Below, one piece after another: positions 1-13,984 of a stretch of DNA of 64,000 nucleotides (its first letter is position 1; every line of letters begins with the position of its first letter). The notes below the pieces were generated by a model. That model had not been told where the DNA came from. It made no database searches and worked only from the letters and a program-made list of their open reading frames with translations. The position numbers were made by a program, and so were the translations under genes. This DNA comes from Monilinia fructicola (lineage: Eukaryota; Ascomycota; Leotiomycetes; Helotiales; Sclerotiniaceae). Location: the NCBI GenBank assembly GCA_008692225.1, contig VICG01000007.1, positions 1,956,501 through 2,020,500 on the forward strand. The letters run 5' to 3'.

Positions 1-2040
1 GATGGTGCAACAAGGGTAGAGTTTCCTCTTCTGTGGAAGACTCGAAGGCGATAGAGATTTTGGGAGATACTGAGATCATGCGTCCATACGTTCTCTCTTG
101 AGTGTAGGATTTGACAGACATCGAAAGACATTTGGGTCGATCGTTGCAAATTCAGGTGAGCGTCGGACAATGGTGTGAGCAGGTTTGGAAGTTTGTGGTG
201 TGATATAAGGCTATAACCTATTTTCATTGCCATTTATTGCCTATGCCCCTTTCCATTCTCTTCTTGATGCATTTTTGAGTGTTGGTGCTGAGACAGTTCA
301 TATCACATCACATCATGGTCACGCAGCCATTTTGAGCTTACTTGAACAATATTCTGGTCTCATCCCTCTCGTGCACTTGAGCCAAATTCATGACTTGGTT
401 TTCACATGTTGAATTTCAGGGATAGCTTCGAGCCTCGGGTCATCTCTTCAGTTGAAAGCTCAAATTAAGATTGAGATTGATGTATCTGTTGAAGCAAGTC
501 AAAAACAGCTGAGCAAAGTGGTACCATCATGCCAGTATCCTTCTCTTCCATTCTTCTATGAGGTAAAGCATATATATTGTTATACGATACATGCTCCTAT
601 CCGGAATCGTTCCTTTGCTTTTTCAGGGAGAAAAAAACAAAGCTCACAGGTGCATGAAGTTTAATAGTAATAAGCACACATGAGATTGTGTATCCTCATG
701 GGGTGGGAGGCATTCCAATCTTCGAATGGCATGAGCAGATTCACACAAACGGCAGATTCAGTTCACTCTCATTTATATAAGCTTTAAGCAATGCGCCCTG
801 CTGCATTAAATGTCACCAGCCATCCCTACTCTGAGCCGACCCGAACGCAGCCACCTTCCCCAAATGCCTTAGTACCACACAACACCTTATTTGTTATTGC
901 AATCATACCACATGCTTTCTCCAATAATATCAACTCCATCGCATACACCCACCAATAGGAAACAACCGGTCATGGTATCCTGTCCACCTACCATAAACAA
1001 GCCTCGCTAGAGTCGTAGTTTGGAAATGTGGTTCTTGTTACCTCCGCCGTGGTACTGTAGCTATCATTGCTATTTTGATGTTGGATCATGGCAATAGGAG
1101 TATGTTTTCACCCTGAATGTGATGGAATAGTTCTTGAAATGGATGATTTGGAGTGGCCAAATGTATTGGCTTGCGACATCTTTAGATTTCCTCCCTGTTT
1201 AGTTTTCGTGGTTCAAAAGATGGGTATATGGACAAATAAATCCATCCTTCAACACCTTGGCATCACATGGTAACGATATAATCTTCCCAGGGCTCTAGGT
1301 AGTAGAGATTAGATGCGATTAGATAAAGTATGATATATTCAAACATTCTTCATGAAGGTTTTGTTGCATGTCTCAATTTGCATAAGAGGCATTCCTTGAG
1401 TGATACTTGAGACAGTGGCTCTTGTTGCGGGAGGTTATATTGAACCTTGGTGGACACAACAAATCAATCAATCTCGGTGTTCTGATAGTAAGTCCAAGTT
1501 TGAATGGTGATACTTGGAGTTTGATGTAGGAATAGTGACTTGTGGGGTGAAAACAAGGATTCAAGAGTAGGGTATCAGAATTATATATGTATTTGCTCCA
1601 ATATGTTTGGTCCGCTCTCCTTTTCCTTTACGAGATGCTAGCGATTGAAACTTACGAAGCACGGAGGTATGTATCGAGAAATATCAATAAAAGTACTTCC
1701 TATTTCCACAATTTTTCTATGTTATTCCTATCTCCTATCAATTTTTCTTAGAAGTTCTTCTCTGCTTACTCTATGTTACTAAATTCTTAAAGATTATGTA
1801 TATGTTGAATATGACGCTAACGCGGCCACATCCCTCCTCATTTGTACATATATAGCTTACTACCCCTCGGAAAATAGAGTTCAGTCTGCTTTCTCTTCTT
1901 CTCCTTTGCGTCTCTAATTGACAGTGAATCCGAATCCGTTCAGCTGCAACTACCAATTCTAATTAGCAGAGGAACCATTTAATTTTACGTATATCGCATT
2001 CGCTATTAAGCACCCACAGAAGCTGAAAGCATATGTAGTA
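1..2040. other. Left-edge intergenic DNA
   Basis: I see no gene here. Open frames are short, lack intron-linked partners and match no family I recognise on either strand. Composition is AT-leaning and without long simple repeats. It could be flanking sequence of a gene that lies left of the window. Confidence 0.5.
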
Positions 2041-2760
2041 CATGTCACTGCTTCGATACCCTATGCAGATGTGGAAATCTTATGTTCCTTCAACTCCCTG
2101 CTTCTCATTCGCCTTCTTGCCAATGTTCCTAACGCACACGAAATACGTACCCAACCAGTCGCCAGATACCCACCACGAGTCTGGATTCGATCACTCAATC
2201 ACCTCCTTATAATGCCAACCCCCAATCAGCTTCCTATAGCTACTTCACTGCGCAATCTACCGTCGCATTCTTCGCTGTTGGCCTGTTCCTCTCCCTTTCC
2301 CTCTACTTTCATAACTCTCCAGAACCTCTCCTTCTGCGCCAACCTCATTTCTATTAACAGATATCTAGCCCAGCCCGTGTATGCACTCCCCCATGTTACA
2401 TTGTCTGGTTTCAAATCACATTTACGAACTACAGTACTGCAATCCTACGTCCCGTCCCTAACCCCCCTGGCCCCTGCTCCAATCCCCCCATCTTTCAAGC
2501 AACCAAGAACGCACTCTCCTCCTACTGGCCCTGCCAAAAATTAAAAGCTCTGCAATCTCCTCCATCCAGTAATGATCCCCTTCTCAAAACTATGCCAAGC
2601 CAATGTATACCCCCATCCAAATAAGCCTAAATTATATACGCAAACTCAAAGTCGGACCATTGTTGATCATCTCAGATCAAGCCGCAAGCATGGCAACCCA
2701 ATACTTTCCCCACGTCTCCCGAGACTAGGTAGACGTCTTCCAATGATCCATCTGTAGGAG
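2041..2760 (+). other. Coding-like but disconnected segment, unrecognised
   Basis: Several plus-strand frames carry protein-like text that jumps frame. One stretch near 2230-2330 reads as a hydrophobic segment (STVAFFAVGLFLSLSLYF) preceded by Ser/Tyr-rich sequence. A 157-codon frame at 2071-2544 overlaps it but is Pro/Leu/Ser-rich and looks like a shadow. No family is recognised. It may be a decayed membrane-protein gene or chance open frames. Confidence 0.15.
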
Positions 2761-2979
2761 ATAATACAGCAAAACACAACTCCTAGTCATACAGAGCATC
2801 GTGTCTACAAGTACTTACCGAGTGGTACGGAGCATACCCATACGCAAACTCTAGCAAGCCCGAACTCGTATCTTGAATCCGATAAAATCACCGAGCGGTT
2901 TGAATATCTCAAGAGCCTTCCTACCCGTTCCACGCCAAAAGGCTGACAAGCAGGCGACGGGAGTTTGTATCTGTATCTT

Positions 2980-4110
2980 CTACTTCCTTACCTCGTTTAT
3001 GCATTTCCGCGAGCGGCCTATTTGAAGATGAAAATTGAAACTGGAAAATCTCCCGAGCCAAGTGCAGGGTCTTCGATTCGCGCTACATACTTGCAGTTCT
3101 TTCGTTGATATATGCGGCGAGTCTATAGATTGAACTTTGGAAAATAGTGATGCCATATATATACGATGTATCTTCTGGTATATTGGCATACCTCCCAATA
3201 GCACATACGCATCAAAAACAAGGGCGTCACCTGGATTTACATTCAATCGTATTGGAGTTCGTATCATTCGTTCCGATGGTTGTTGATGGAGATATGGATC
3301 ACCATTCTTCGACCTCTGCGAAGCTAGGAGGGCTACCACTCCCGTCATCCAGGAAAACATACCGACGCTCGTAGCAAAACTTCGCATAGTAATCACATCT
3401 CACAGTTAGAACATGCTCCAATGCCCCAAGAGACAATACTCACCCCTTCCTTTTGTTTCTCCATCGTCATCCTTCAGTATCCGCGGAGTTATAGCCCTGG
3501 AAGGCTCTTCTCCCATTTCCCCATTTCCCCCTATCTCTCCCCTCGCGTATCTCTCCGTGAAACAATCCTTCCCCACGGCAAAACCTCCAACAATATCGCA
3601 AATACCACTCCTGCAATGACCCCGTGTTTGTAAATTCCATCGAACGCGCTCTATCTACGCATGTCGAAAATATCACGTTGACATGGCGTATCTCCCGAGT
3701 ACACCAAAGACATCATACTCGCACCACCGCACCATCACACCTCCCCTCCCCCCTCTTCAATGCAACGCATACGAACCCGAGGTTTCCGGCTACCAGACTT
3801 CGGATGCACATGCGGACACAGAGACAAGTAAACCCACACCCGAGATCCCTTGGCATGCGATAGCAAGAACGAAGCACTCCCATCAAGGACCTATAATATA
3901 TCACACGCATCAGAAACGTAACAGATGCAATAACCAAGCGTAAGAAACATACCCAGCACAAGAAACGTAGCAAACCTCGCGTCTCATCCCCAACCTTGAT
4001 CCCTTTATACTTCAGGACTTCCACACTCTGCAGCCCCGGCCTCTGCAGGAATAAGATGAACAGACGAGAATATATTACAAAGGTAGAATATAGGCTTTCT
4101 CCCCCCCCTG
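2980..4110 (-). CDS. Candidate interrupted gene, possible single-pass membrane protein
   Basis: I do not recognise this gene. On the minus strand several open segments look like exons separated by frame changes. Around 4070-3980 one reads VEVLKYKGIKVGDETR. Around 3920-3740 a frame is Ser/Lys/Arg-rich. Around 3625-3530 one reads a membrane-helix-like HGVIAGVVFAILLEVLPW followed by a basic tail, and around 3500-3450 one reads AITPRILKDDDGETKGRG. A further 138-codon frame (3396-2980) begins with a hydrophobic stretch. A helix with a charged tail fits a type I membrane protein, but no start, signal peptide or splice set joins the parts cleanly. It may be a decayed gene. Confidence 0.2.
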
Positions 4111-5200
4111 CTTTAATATATATCCATCCATCCATCCATCCATCCATGCATACATAACCTCACCCCCTCCACCCCCTCCCCTCACCCCACCACCCCATCT
4201 CAAACCAAAACCTCCAAAAGAAGAAGAAGCCAAAAGTTCAACCTGCACACACACACACACACAAAGCGAATATCCATCCACAAACGCATCGATCTACATC
4301 CAGCATGCGTCAAATATCTAGGACTGTGTGCGGTTCCTTTCATCTGTATGTTTGTTTGATACCTAGATACCTAGATACCTAGATACCCCCAAACTCAAAC
4401 CCCAAACCCCAAACCCCAAATCCCAAAGCCAAGAAAAAGCCCACAACCATAATCTCAGAGTCTCAACGAAGAGTGACATGGAGGCACCGACAACGACACC
4501 GACACCGACGTCAGCACAACACAATACACCACATGATGAACAGGAAACTAAGCATAGAGATTTAGAGGTACAATCGAAGGATGACGGTATACAAATCGTC
4601 CATCCCTAGTGGCAATATATGCGCGAGGGCCGATGATCTCGGGGGATACATTCATCTCGTGGCCGAGACTCGCGCCGTGTTGAATCATAAGAATGTAGAT
4701 ACATATACATCATGTTACATGTGCGCGCACCTCGCACCTCATTCGTGAGCCATGCAGTAAGTCGTAGCTACAATTTTATTTTCATATCACCACTACAAAC
4801 GCGGAAAGGGAACCTCAATCTCCATTTTAAATTCAATTTTCTTCGTAAATCTCCCCCAAAATGATTAGTAGCAGGTTAAATAATATCAAATCATAGCCTA
4901 TAAAGGTTAGGCAAAAATGTTTTGGGAAACTGTTTGCTTTTTTGAAATATGTCAAGACTCTCATCGTGCCTGCGGATGAACACTAAGAGGCTGGCGATGC
5001 TAAAAGTACAGAGAGATATAGTATTTGTGCGTACGCCGAGGGATCCCGCGGTGAATACGAGTATGAATTATGAGTCTGATCATTGGAAAAAGTAAGATGA
5101 GATTCGCCGTCAATTCATGAGTAAGTTACGAGGGAGATAGGAAGTAGAGTTAACGGAAAGCGGTGGTAAATTGAATCATTATCATGTCCTGGTGAAACAT
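4111..5200. other. Intergenic region with simple repeats, 3' flank of U2AF
   Basis: No gene is visible. The stretch opens with a short CATC array (about 4121-4146), an AC run (4248-4262), four near-perfect copies of GATACCTA (about 4357-4387), and AAACCCC-type repeats (about 4394-4430). The remainder to 5200 is ordinary AT-leaning DNA. Confidence 0.5.
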
Positions 5201-7227
5201 TTACCAAGCGCTGACTTCGAAATTTTCCTTCATAGGAGTTAGTTATTGTTGGGTGTAAAAGAGGCGGGACTTGAAATTTACCTCAGGAAAGTATGTAGTA
5301 ACGACAGTGCGGTCTGCAAATTTCCTGCCTGCGAGGGCTTTGAGAGCTTTGCCTGCTGAGTCTGGAGTGTCAAACTTCACAAAGATCTTACCAACTCCAG
5401 TTGACTGTCTGCTGCCACCAGTTGGTCTTGGGACCTTCATTTCAAGAACCTTGCCGTATTTCTCGCATTCTTCCTTCACATCTTCGCAAATTTCTAAACA
5501 ACCGATTAGTAAATATTCAAAGAAATAAGCGACACAATACGTACCCTCATAGTCTTCATTATCAATGAGTTCCTCGGGAGTGACCATGTTAAGTAATTGC
5601 AATACCCGGCCGTTTTCGAGATCCTGTGATGTGGTACCAGCTAGCATAGACATAGCATTGACGCTCATCTCCAAACCGGAAACTTGAGTGTTACCAATGC
5701 TAGCTCTCTGAACCTTGAGGTGTTTGTCACCAAGCTCCATACCATTAAGTCCCTCGACTGCAATGTCTGTTGCAGCAGGATCCGCGTATTCACAGAAAGC
5801 AATTCCCTAAACCATATTAGCATCAATTTGAAGCCAAAGTTGGTGCACTTACCCGTGATTCATCGGTACTGCTATCCTTGGCCAAGACAAATGCCTTCAA
5901 CTCGCCGAAAGACTTCAGGAGCTCTACAACTTGCTCGTCATTTAAGTAGGAAGGAATGTTAGTAACGCTGATTTTGTTCTGAGTGTCAGCAACAACACTG
6001 GAAACCACACCTGGCTCGAATGGTGTTTCATCAGTAACGGCTGGCACAATGTAATCCTTTGGACGACGAATGGAAAGACCTTGGGCATCGGCGGAGCCAT
6101 TTCCTGTTTCCATATGGTCGTTATTCTCCATGGTGATTCCGTCCAATGCCAAAGCAACCGTAGCGTCAGATTGTGCCTTGAATTCAAGCAAAGCAAACGA
6201 TCCATCCTTTGAGATTTGTGCTGAAATACAAGGATCGGAGCCTTCTATAACATTCAATCCATTAAGCTGAAGGTTAAAGAAACCCACGAGAGTCTCTTCC
6301 TTGGTATCGGCGGGAATGTTATGAACAAGAAGACGTTTTGACTGTCTGGAGTTTGAAGGTTTGAGAGCTGCGTTAGTGACCGATCCGCTAGGTTGTGCCA
6401 TGAAGGCCTGTAGCTTGCTTGGATCCATTGGTTGTTGTCTTGGAGCACCTGGAAGTGGGAACATGCCCGAAAGTTTAGCTTGTTCAGATGTAACATTTTC
6501 ATATCCCGGGGGCTTGATATCCCATTGTGTCAATCTCCTCTTGCGCTCCAAAATCGGCACAACATCTGTCAGATCTGGCGTGGGCTCCTTCTTCTTTGGT
6601 GGAGGACTTGCGCTCTTCTCTCGTTTGGCGGCTCGTTGAGCTGCAAATCCTCCGTCGTCGCGATGTCCACGATCTCCACGATCTCCACGATCTCGATCAC
6701 CTCGCTCGCCTCGGTCACCTCGCTCACCACCCCTCCTGCCACCCCCGCCACCACGCCTATCGTCGAAAAGGTCTCTGTTGTCTCTGCGCGGCGGCCTCTC
6801 GTCATCGTCCCTTCTAGCATCTCGCCTCGCTGCTCCACGATCTCTATCCCATTCTCGCTCGCCCCCACCACCTCTTCGTTCTCTGCCGGAATATCTGTCT
6901 TCTCGTTCCCGCTCTCTATATTCACGACTTGTTGAGTAAGAGTCCCGTGTGTCTAGTTCTCCATCGCGGCGAGAATTTCTGGAATCTCGGTGTCCTGGAG
7001 AGCGCGAGCGTCGTCTATCTCTGCCACCGCCACGTCGATCATCTCGAGACTGTGCTGGATCAGATAATCTACACCTGAAACAATTGATTAAGGATACTCA
7101 CATGATAGTCCCTTGATGAACCATGTCGATCTGTTGATGCTTTCTTGTCAGTAGTAGCTCCATCCTCCCTTTTAGGTATTGTCGTTGAAGGTGCCATGCC
7201 TCTTGATGAATAAGTATCGCCGTTCAT
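5201..7227 (-). CDS. U2 snRNP auxiliary factor large subunit (U2AF65-like)
   Basis: Splicing factor that binds the 3' splice-site polypyrimidine tract with the small U2AF subunit and helps recruit U2 snRNP; nuclear. ATG at 7227. Exons read about 7227-7102, 7074-5853, 5806-5545, 5493-5282 and 5227-5201. The N-terminus is a long Arg/Ser/Asp/Gly-rich RS-like domain. A linker follows containing RRLTQWDIKPPGYENV, typical of this family, then RRM-like repeats (for example RLLVHNIPADTKEETLVGFF and ISVTNIPSYLNDEQVVELL) and a C-terminal U2AF-homology motif (GKIFVKFDTPDSAGKALKAL). It ends ENFEVSAW, the usual family ending. The exon 1 to 2 join needs a one-base phase correction near 7070-7104, otherwise GTGTAG creates a stop; this is probably a sequence error. 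It diverges from OGG1. Confidence 0.93.
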
Positions 7228-7437
7228 ATTGGCGCTCCGTTTCAGAATGCTCTTCACAAAGGATAATCAAGTCCAATTTTTTTGGTCGTGGTTGACAAAC
7301 TCAAAACCGAGGCGGAATTTTTGTAGAAGCTGTCGCGAACTTCAATCGAATTTCGCGCTAAGATTAGAACCGTCGTACCTAGTGAAGCGCGCCAAGTGGA
7401 GTTCACTCAACCCCCATAAAATCACAATCACTTTCTG
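7228..7437. promoter_or_regulatory. Shared divergent promoter region, U2AF / OGG1
   Basis: Only about 210 bases separate the two divergent start codons, so both promoters must lie here or overlap the first exons. I see no clear TATA box. A bidirectional promoter is an inference from spacing alone. Confidence 0.5.
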
Positions 7438-8806
7438 ATGATGGGCAATTTGAGAATTTCAGAATGGAGAAAGCTTCCAGTGAGTTTGGCAGAGCTGTGT
7501 ATAGATACTACGTTACGTTGCGGACAATCGTTTCGGTGGAAGAAGGCTGTAGATGAAGAGTGCTGGTACGCGACTATTTCCAAGAGTCGAGAAGGGGGGA
7601 ACGAGGGGGCTGACTTCAATAGGTCTTGTACACTTCATGGCCGCATACTTTCTCTTAAACAAGACTCGACCCATCTCCATTACCGTACAGTATTCCCTGA
7701 AATTAAATTACCAACAAGTCCTCCATCGTCATCAAAGAATGGAGAGCTTGGAGAGGATGAAGAGACTGAATCTTTGCTTCGGCACTACCTCAATCTGTCA
7801 CCCAATCTGACTGAATTATATGAGCAATGGTCATTGGTAGACCCAAACTTTAAGAAAAGAGCACCGAAATTTACAGGAGTTCGTATTCTCAAGCAAGATG
7901 CTTGGGAGGCTCTGGTGGGATTTATTTGCAGTAGCAACAATAATATTATAAGAATTTCTCAAATGGTACGTCTCTGATGCTAAGCTATGAAACATCCTAT
8001 TGATTGCCTTCCATAGGTCAACAATTTATGTTTACATTACGGCCCTCTAATCGGGCATGTAAACGACCAACCATTTCATGACTTCCCAAAGCCCGAAGCC
8101 TTGACTGGTGCAGGAGTAGAATCACATCTCCGTACACTAGGTTTTGGGTACCGAGCAAAATACATTGCTCAAACAGCGTCAATTGTGGCATCGAAGCCGA
8201 AAGGCTGGCTCGAAAATCTTCGCAATCCGGAAACTTTTGACCTACCATTCAAGGAGAAATCCCAGCAGGAGGTCGTCCTGGGTATAGGAAAGCGCACGAA
8301 GAGCTTCTCGAGCTTCAAGGCGTGGGCCCAAAAGTTGCCGACTGTGTTTGCTTGATGGGTCTGGGCTGGGGAGAGCGGTTCCAGTCGACACTCATGTGTG
8401 GCAAATTGCCCAACGAGATTACAAGTTTGGAAAGGGGAAACACAAGAGCCTCACCAAGGCCACATACGACGCGATTGGGGATCATTTTAGAGGGCTCTGG
8501 GGCAAAGAGGCTGGCTGGGCGCATTCGGTCTTGTTCGCAGCGGATCTAAAAACATTCTCTGATAAACTTACCACCAAGGTCGAAATAAAAGCTGATGATG
8601 TGGAGGTTAAGAAGGAAAATGGCGAGATTTTGGAAGCGAAAGTGGCAATCAAGCGTGAGTATGCTTCAGAGGAGATGGAGATCAAGGAAGAGAGAAAGAT
8701 AGTGATAAAACGTGAGGATGGTATAGAGGATATTGAAGTCAAGGAAGAGGTGAAAGTATCTAAGCCTTCGGCAAGAAGCGAAAGGGCCAAAAGAAGGAAG
8801 TTGTAA
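7438..8806 (+). CDS. OGG1: 8-oxoguanine DNA glycosylase/AP lyase
   Basis: Base-excision repair enzyme that removes 8-oxoguanine opposite cytosine and nicks the abasic site; nucleus and possibly mitochondria. Two adjacent ATGs open the gene (7438 and 7441). Exon 1 ends at 7965, the intron is 7966-8016, and exon 2 runs to 8806 (about 439 residues). The N-terminal domain starts [20 protein letters not shown]. The HhH-GPD core holds [18 protein letters not shown], with the catalytic lysine in GPKVAD, followed by [14 protein letters not shown] with the catalytic aspartate. The last 90 residues are a Lys/Glu-rich tail with IKRE/VKEE repeats. Two apparent one-base losses shift the frame, one near 8275-8279 and one near 8374 (GAGCGG where GAGGCGG is expected). 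The conserved protein on both sides argues for consensus error, not decay. Confidence 0.92.
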
Positions 8807-9179
8807 GTGCAGTTGCAGTTGCATAGGAGCTGCATCATATTGTATAATGAATGTATAATACATAAAAATACTCGAGTAGGATAGATACATATATTCCACC
8901 ACGAGGTCCCCTTAGATTGGAGTTTCTTCTGCACTGGAATTTCTTCACGACGATCCCATCTGATTTATCAACCAATTGTTTGAGAAGCCCATGGGCAATT
9001 TGCTCGTAGCGTAACCTTGGTTCGATCGCATCCGATAAATTTTCAAATCCATAGTCGAACCCGGACGCTTTCCCCCAAAGCTCGGATCATGCCGCGACCC
9101 CTGTCGGAACACAGAGCAGCAGACCTCCCCACATTCATCGCGCATACCGACTTTGTGACTGGCACCGCCCACCGACACG
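8807..9179. other. Intergenic, OGG1 3' flank and LCL3 promoter
   Basis: No gene. The left part is AT-rich (likely OGG1 3' UTR and polyadenylation region, with AATACATAAAA-like sequence near 8858). GC content rises sharply after about 9050 towards LCL3. Confidence 0.5.
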
Positions 9180-10028
9180 ATGGGATGGCTGGATCTCTTC
9201 TCCAAATCCAAGAGGGAAAAAGACGAGGCGCGGCCTGCGTTCGCCTGGGGCGACAACCTCAATGCGACGGACTGGCAGCACTACACGGATCCGCGAACGC
9301 TGATCCCGACGATCTTGCTGACGGGCACGATTCTGGTCTCCGCGCGCCTCTACCGCTCTTACCTGCGTCGCATCCCCGAGGCCGCCTACATCCGGCCGGG
9401 ATTCTTCAGGAAACGCAGCTTGTTCGGCACGGTGACGCGGGTGGGCGACGCGGATAATTTCCACCTCTTTCACACGCCGGGAGGGCGCCTCGCAGGCTGG
9501 GGATGGCTGCCCGGACGCAGGAACCTGCCCGAGGGGAAGGAGCTGAAGAATAAAACGGTGGGTGGCGCCACATGTTCACGGGGGTCGTCGTGGGCGCGCG
9601 GGAGCTAACGTTTACAGATTCACGTGCGGATCGCAGGCGTCGACGCGCCGGAAGGAGCGCACTTTGGCAAGCCGGCGCAGCCGTTCTCGGCGGAGGCTTT
9701 GGCCTGGCTCAAGGAGTACATACAGCATCGGCGGGTGCGCGCCTACATCTACCGACGCGACCAGTATGATCGGGTGGTGGCTACGGTGTGGGTGCGAAGG
9801 TTTCTGCTGCGGAAGGATGTGGGCAAGGAAATGTTGAGGGCCGGGATGGCTACGGTTTACGAGGCCAAGATGGGCGCGGAGTTTGGGGCCTTCGAGGCTG
9901 AATACCGGGCCGTGGAAGAGCAGGCCAGGAAGAAGAGATTGGGGATGTGGTCGGGGAAGAAGAGGGATTTTGAAAGTCCGAGGGACTACAAGACTCGCAT
10001 GGCGGCGGCTGCCAATCCGTTGAAATGA
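9180..10028 (+). CDS. LCL3: Membrane-anchored staphylococcal-nuclease-like endonuclease
   Basis: Member of the fungal LCL3 family, probable calcium-dependent nucleases with one membrane helix, reported at mitochondria in yeast. ATG at 9180. Exon 1 is 9180-9557, the intron 9558-9617 (60 bases, branch GCTAAC), exon 2 9618-10028, giving 262 residues, normal for the family. The N-terminus [17 protein letters not shown] is followed by a hydrophobic segment ([19 protein letters not shown]). The SNase domain then shows [57 protein letters not shown] and [17 protein letters not shown], covering the expected active-site Asp/Arg/Glu blocks. No frameshift is seen. The gene is markedly GC-richer than OGG1 next to it. 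Confidence 0.93.
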
Positions 10029-10957
10029 TCTGACGCATGATACCCCCATCCTTTAGTTTGATGTACATGAAGGGATAAATGAATCTCTTTCCTCAGCCAC
10101 CATTCGACCGTTGCAAGTGATACATACATACGTATTGGCAGTTTGATAGAGGTACCGCTGCAGTACATACCTGGGTAGCAAGCCATCTTTTTTCAAAAAA
10201 GGGGTTGATGACATAATGAACGTTGAAATGCTTAAATGCTAATGCCTCCTGTACCTTGCCGTTCTTATTAGTATTATGAGTTTCCTCCTGATATAGGTAT
10301 GATCATTGAAGGGATCAACCTGAATCATGACAAGTTTCTTCATGCGCATCAATTATTGGAGCGATCAATTGGAGCAATCAATCTTTGCACTAGCACAGCA
10401 GCATTGGAGACACGTCTATGGCTTTTGATGTTTTAGATAGTGGAATACCTAGGTACAGAGGAGAATACCTAGGTACATGAGAATGGTGGTTATATCTTAC
10501 ATTCCCGTTGGGAGAATGTAATGTTGTATTTAGAGATGGGTGGATGGATGGATGGATGGGTGGGTGTGTGTGTGTGTGGGTGTTATAGATACCGTGGACA
10601 TGATCGAATGTATATATATACCTAGGTATGTATATATATATATATATGATATTCATGGATGGTTGATATGATTGATTTTATATAGTACGAGCTGTCTATT
10701 GTTAGTATGGCCCATAGTCAATTCAATGTATTACTAGGTAGCCCTGAACTATGTACGGTACTATAATAGTTAAGTGGATTCATGGCGAAGTAAATGCGTG
10801 GATGTATGGATAATGGATATATAGATGTATAAATGAATGTATAGATGTATGGAATGTTTCTTGGATGTTGCATATTGTATGTGCATGTTGCATATCCTAT
10901 TAGATACAGTAGAGGAGATTGATGATATTCATGGTTTTGTTTATTCATGGTTTTGTT

Positions 10958-11535
<578 letters not shown>

Positions 11536-11917
11536 CAATCATTCATTCATTCATTCCTTCCTACATTCATTCATTCATTCCTTATCATCCATCATTCATC
11601 CATTATAATTCCCTTCATTTATCCATTTCACTTCATTTCATCTCATTTCATTTCATTCATCCATCCATACATTAACCCATACATTAATAGACTTCTGGAC
11701 TCTTGGAGATCCAAATCAATCCAATCAAAAAGGGTTACTAATCATACCCCTGGACCTAGTAGTGACTACTTTTATACTACTTTACTCCGTACACAGTTCT
11801 AAGCTTGGAACTATTTGAACAAGCAGTGTCAAGCACAGATTAGGATGTTGCCTTGGATGTGCCTTGGATGTGCCTTGATGGTTTCACTCTCATCCGAAAA
11901 TGTCAAAATCAAATATG

Positions 11918-12012
11918 CAAATGTGTAAATGTAAAAAATGTAAAAATGTAAAAATGTACAAATGTAAAAATGTAAAAAATGTAAAAATGTAAAAATGTAA
12001 TCAAAATGTAAA
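11918..12012. repeat. ATGTAAAA-type minisatellite
   Basis: About ten degenerate copies of an 8-10 base unit ATGTAAAA(A) in direct orientation, very AT-rich, with no coding content. Confidence 0.8.
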
Positions 12013-13984
12013 TAATATGGGTAAATACTTACTACTTAGGTACTCACCAATCAATCCAGCCCATCCATATACCTTTTGAATAATCAAACTTTCTACACAG
12101 AGTACTTTCCCGATAATATCATTTCCCACCATTCCCAAAATGTTCTCCTCCTCCGCCCTCCTCCTCCCTAGTTGGAGGCAGATACTAAGTAGTAAGTACT
12201 GTACTACTGTAGGTAATCAACCATTGTGAACCTCCGTGAACGCTACTCTGCACATCCCCCCCAAAACAAAACAAAACCAATCTTCAATTTCATTACATCC
12301 AACTACCTACTATTGGACTCATCTATCTACACTTTGTCACTCTTTCAGATTCACGATTCCAAACATACCAAACCAACCAACCAATCCATTCCTTCCTTTC
12401 TTTCTTTCTTCCCTCCTTTCTCCCTTTCTCTCTTTATCAGATTGTTCTGCTGTTGTCTTCTCCTTGTGTCGTGTGTTCCAATTTCGTTGGTCTCTTCATT
12501 GTTCTGCTGCTCAGCTGCGTACAATACCGGTACGTGTCACAATTTACATCCCCTGTGTACATGCGTTTGCATTTGCAGTGCATAAGATAATCAGATTTAT
12601 CGAATCATCTCCAAAATCCTTCCTTCTCATTCACATCACCATATGCACGAGAAGAAAGAGAAAGACAAATGAAAACCCAACAGCCAGGATTGAAGTGAAG
12701 AAGAAGAAGCAGGAGAAGAAGAAGAAGAAAGAAGAAGAAGAAGAAGAAGAAGAAGATTCATGTACAGCAGGACTAACATCTCTTACTTTTCTCTCTCTTT
12801 TGCAGCATTATCGAAGCACAACAGAATACGAATGAATCCCTATTACCTTACTGCCATACGACCTAGGTGACTGACTAACCAAATACCTACCGACCTACCT
12901 ACCTACATACATTCATTCATTCATTCATTCATACTTCATCCGGTATATCAATCAACTTATCAACATCGACTCCACCATCATCATCACATCACATCACCAC
13001 TTCACCACTTCACCCACTTCATCACATCATACACACTCATTTTCAACGTCAATTCAATTCAGAAATCCAAATTCAGTTCGATTGCTACATCAATCCCACT
13101 TTCGTTTTTCTCCTTCTTCTCTTCTCTTCTATTTAAAGTTTTCGTACCCGTTTTTAAACGTTTCTCGTATCATCAAGAGAAGCAACTTGCAACTTTCAAG
13201 CCATTCATCAGTTTTACAGCCATCAACTTGAACCACCAATTTCGCTTGTCATTCCTCTGCCCAGTACTCTCATCTCCCAAGACATTTTATTCCACCACCA
13301 CGTACTTCCAAACTAGTTTCATAAAACTTTGCAATCGATAATCTCAACAATCAAGCGACAATAATACATTATTATTTTTTTGTTTGACAAGATACATCCT
13401 CATATACTTACTCTCCCTTACAGTCGAAATATTCACCAAGTTGTGTTGAAGTAGTGTCGTCGGATCAACAACCGACCAACCACAAAGAAGCAGGAGAGAA
13501 GAAGGATTCTCTTTCTTACATACAGCCGTTGAATTGAAATTGGTCCCTGGTTCCTGTTCCCGTTCCTGTTCCTGACCCTGGTCTTACCTTTCAGGAAAAA
13601 AAAAAACAGTTATTTCATTTTATTAGTTCAAACACGCGAATCTAGTCACGATCCAATCGATTCCCTTTGCCATTTCCCAATACTGTGAGGTTATTTTACT
13701 CTCTCGCTTTAGAATTCCTTCAACTCCATCTCAACTTCAAAAAAACCACCAACATTCGTTAAATGCTGCGATAAACCAAACGTCAATTCTTTAATACATT
13801 CTCGAGATTATTTTCCACCGATCTATAAACTATACAAAAGAATAATCAAATGGCATAAGGCTTTGCGCGGACAGTCAATGCAACTATTTCGGGAAGTGGA
13901 GGAGAAGAAGCCATCGAGCTTTTCGTTCCATCAAACTTGCGACACAAATAATTACATATTAATACTATTTAGAGGGGACCAGCA

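Noticed and set aside
12236..12835. 199-codon frame upstream of RAX2
   Set aside because: Composition follows CT-rich and GAA-repeat DNA, with poly-Lys/Glu from the repeat. It is more likely promoter or leader sequence.
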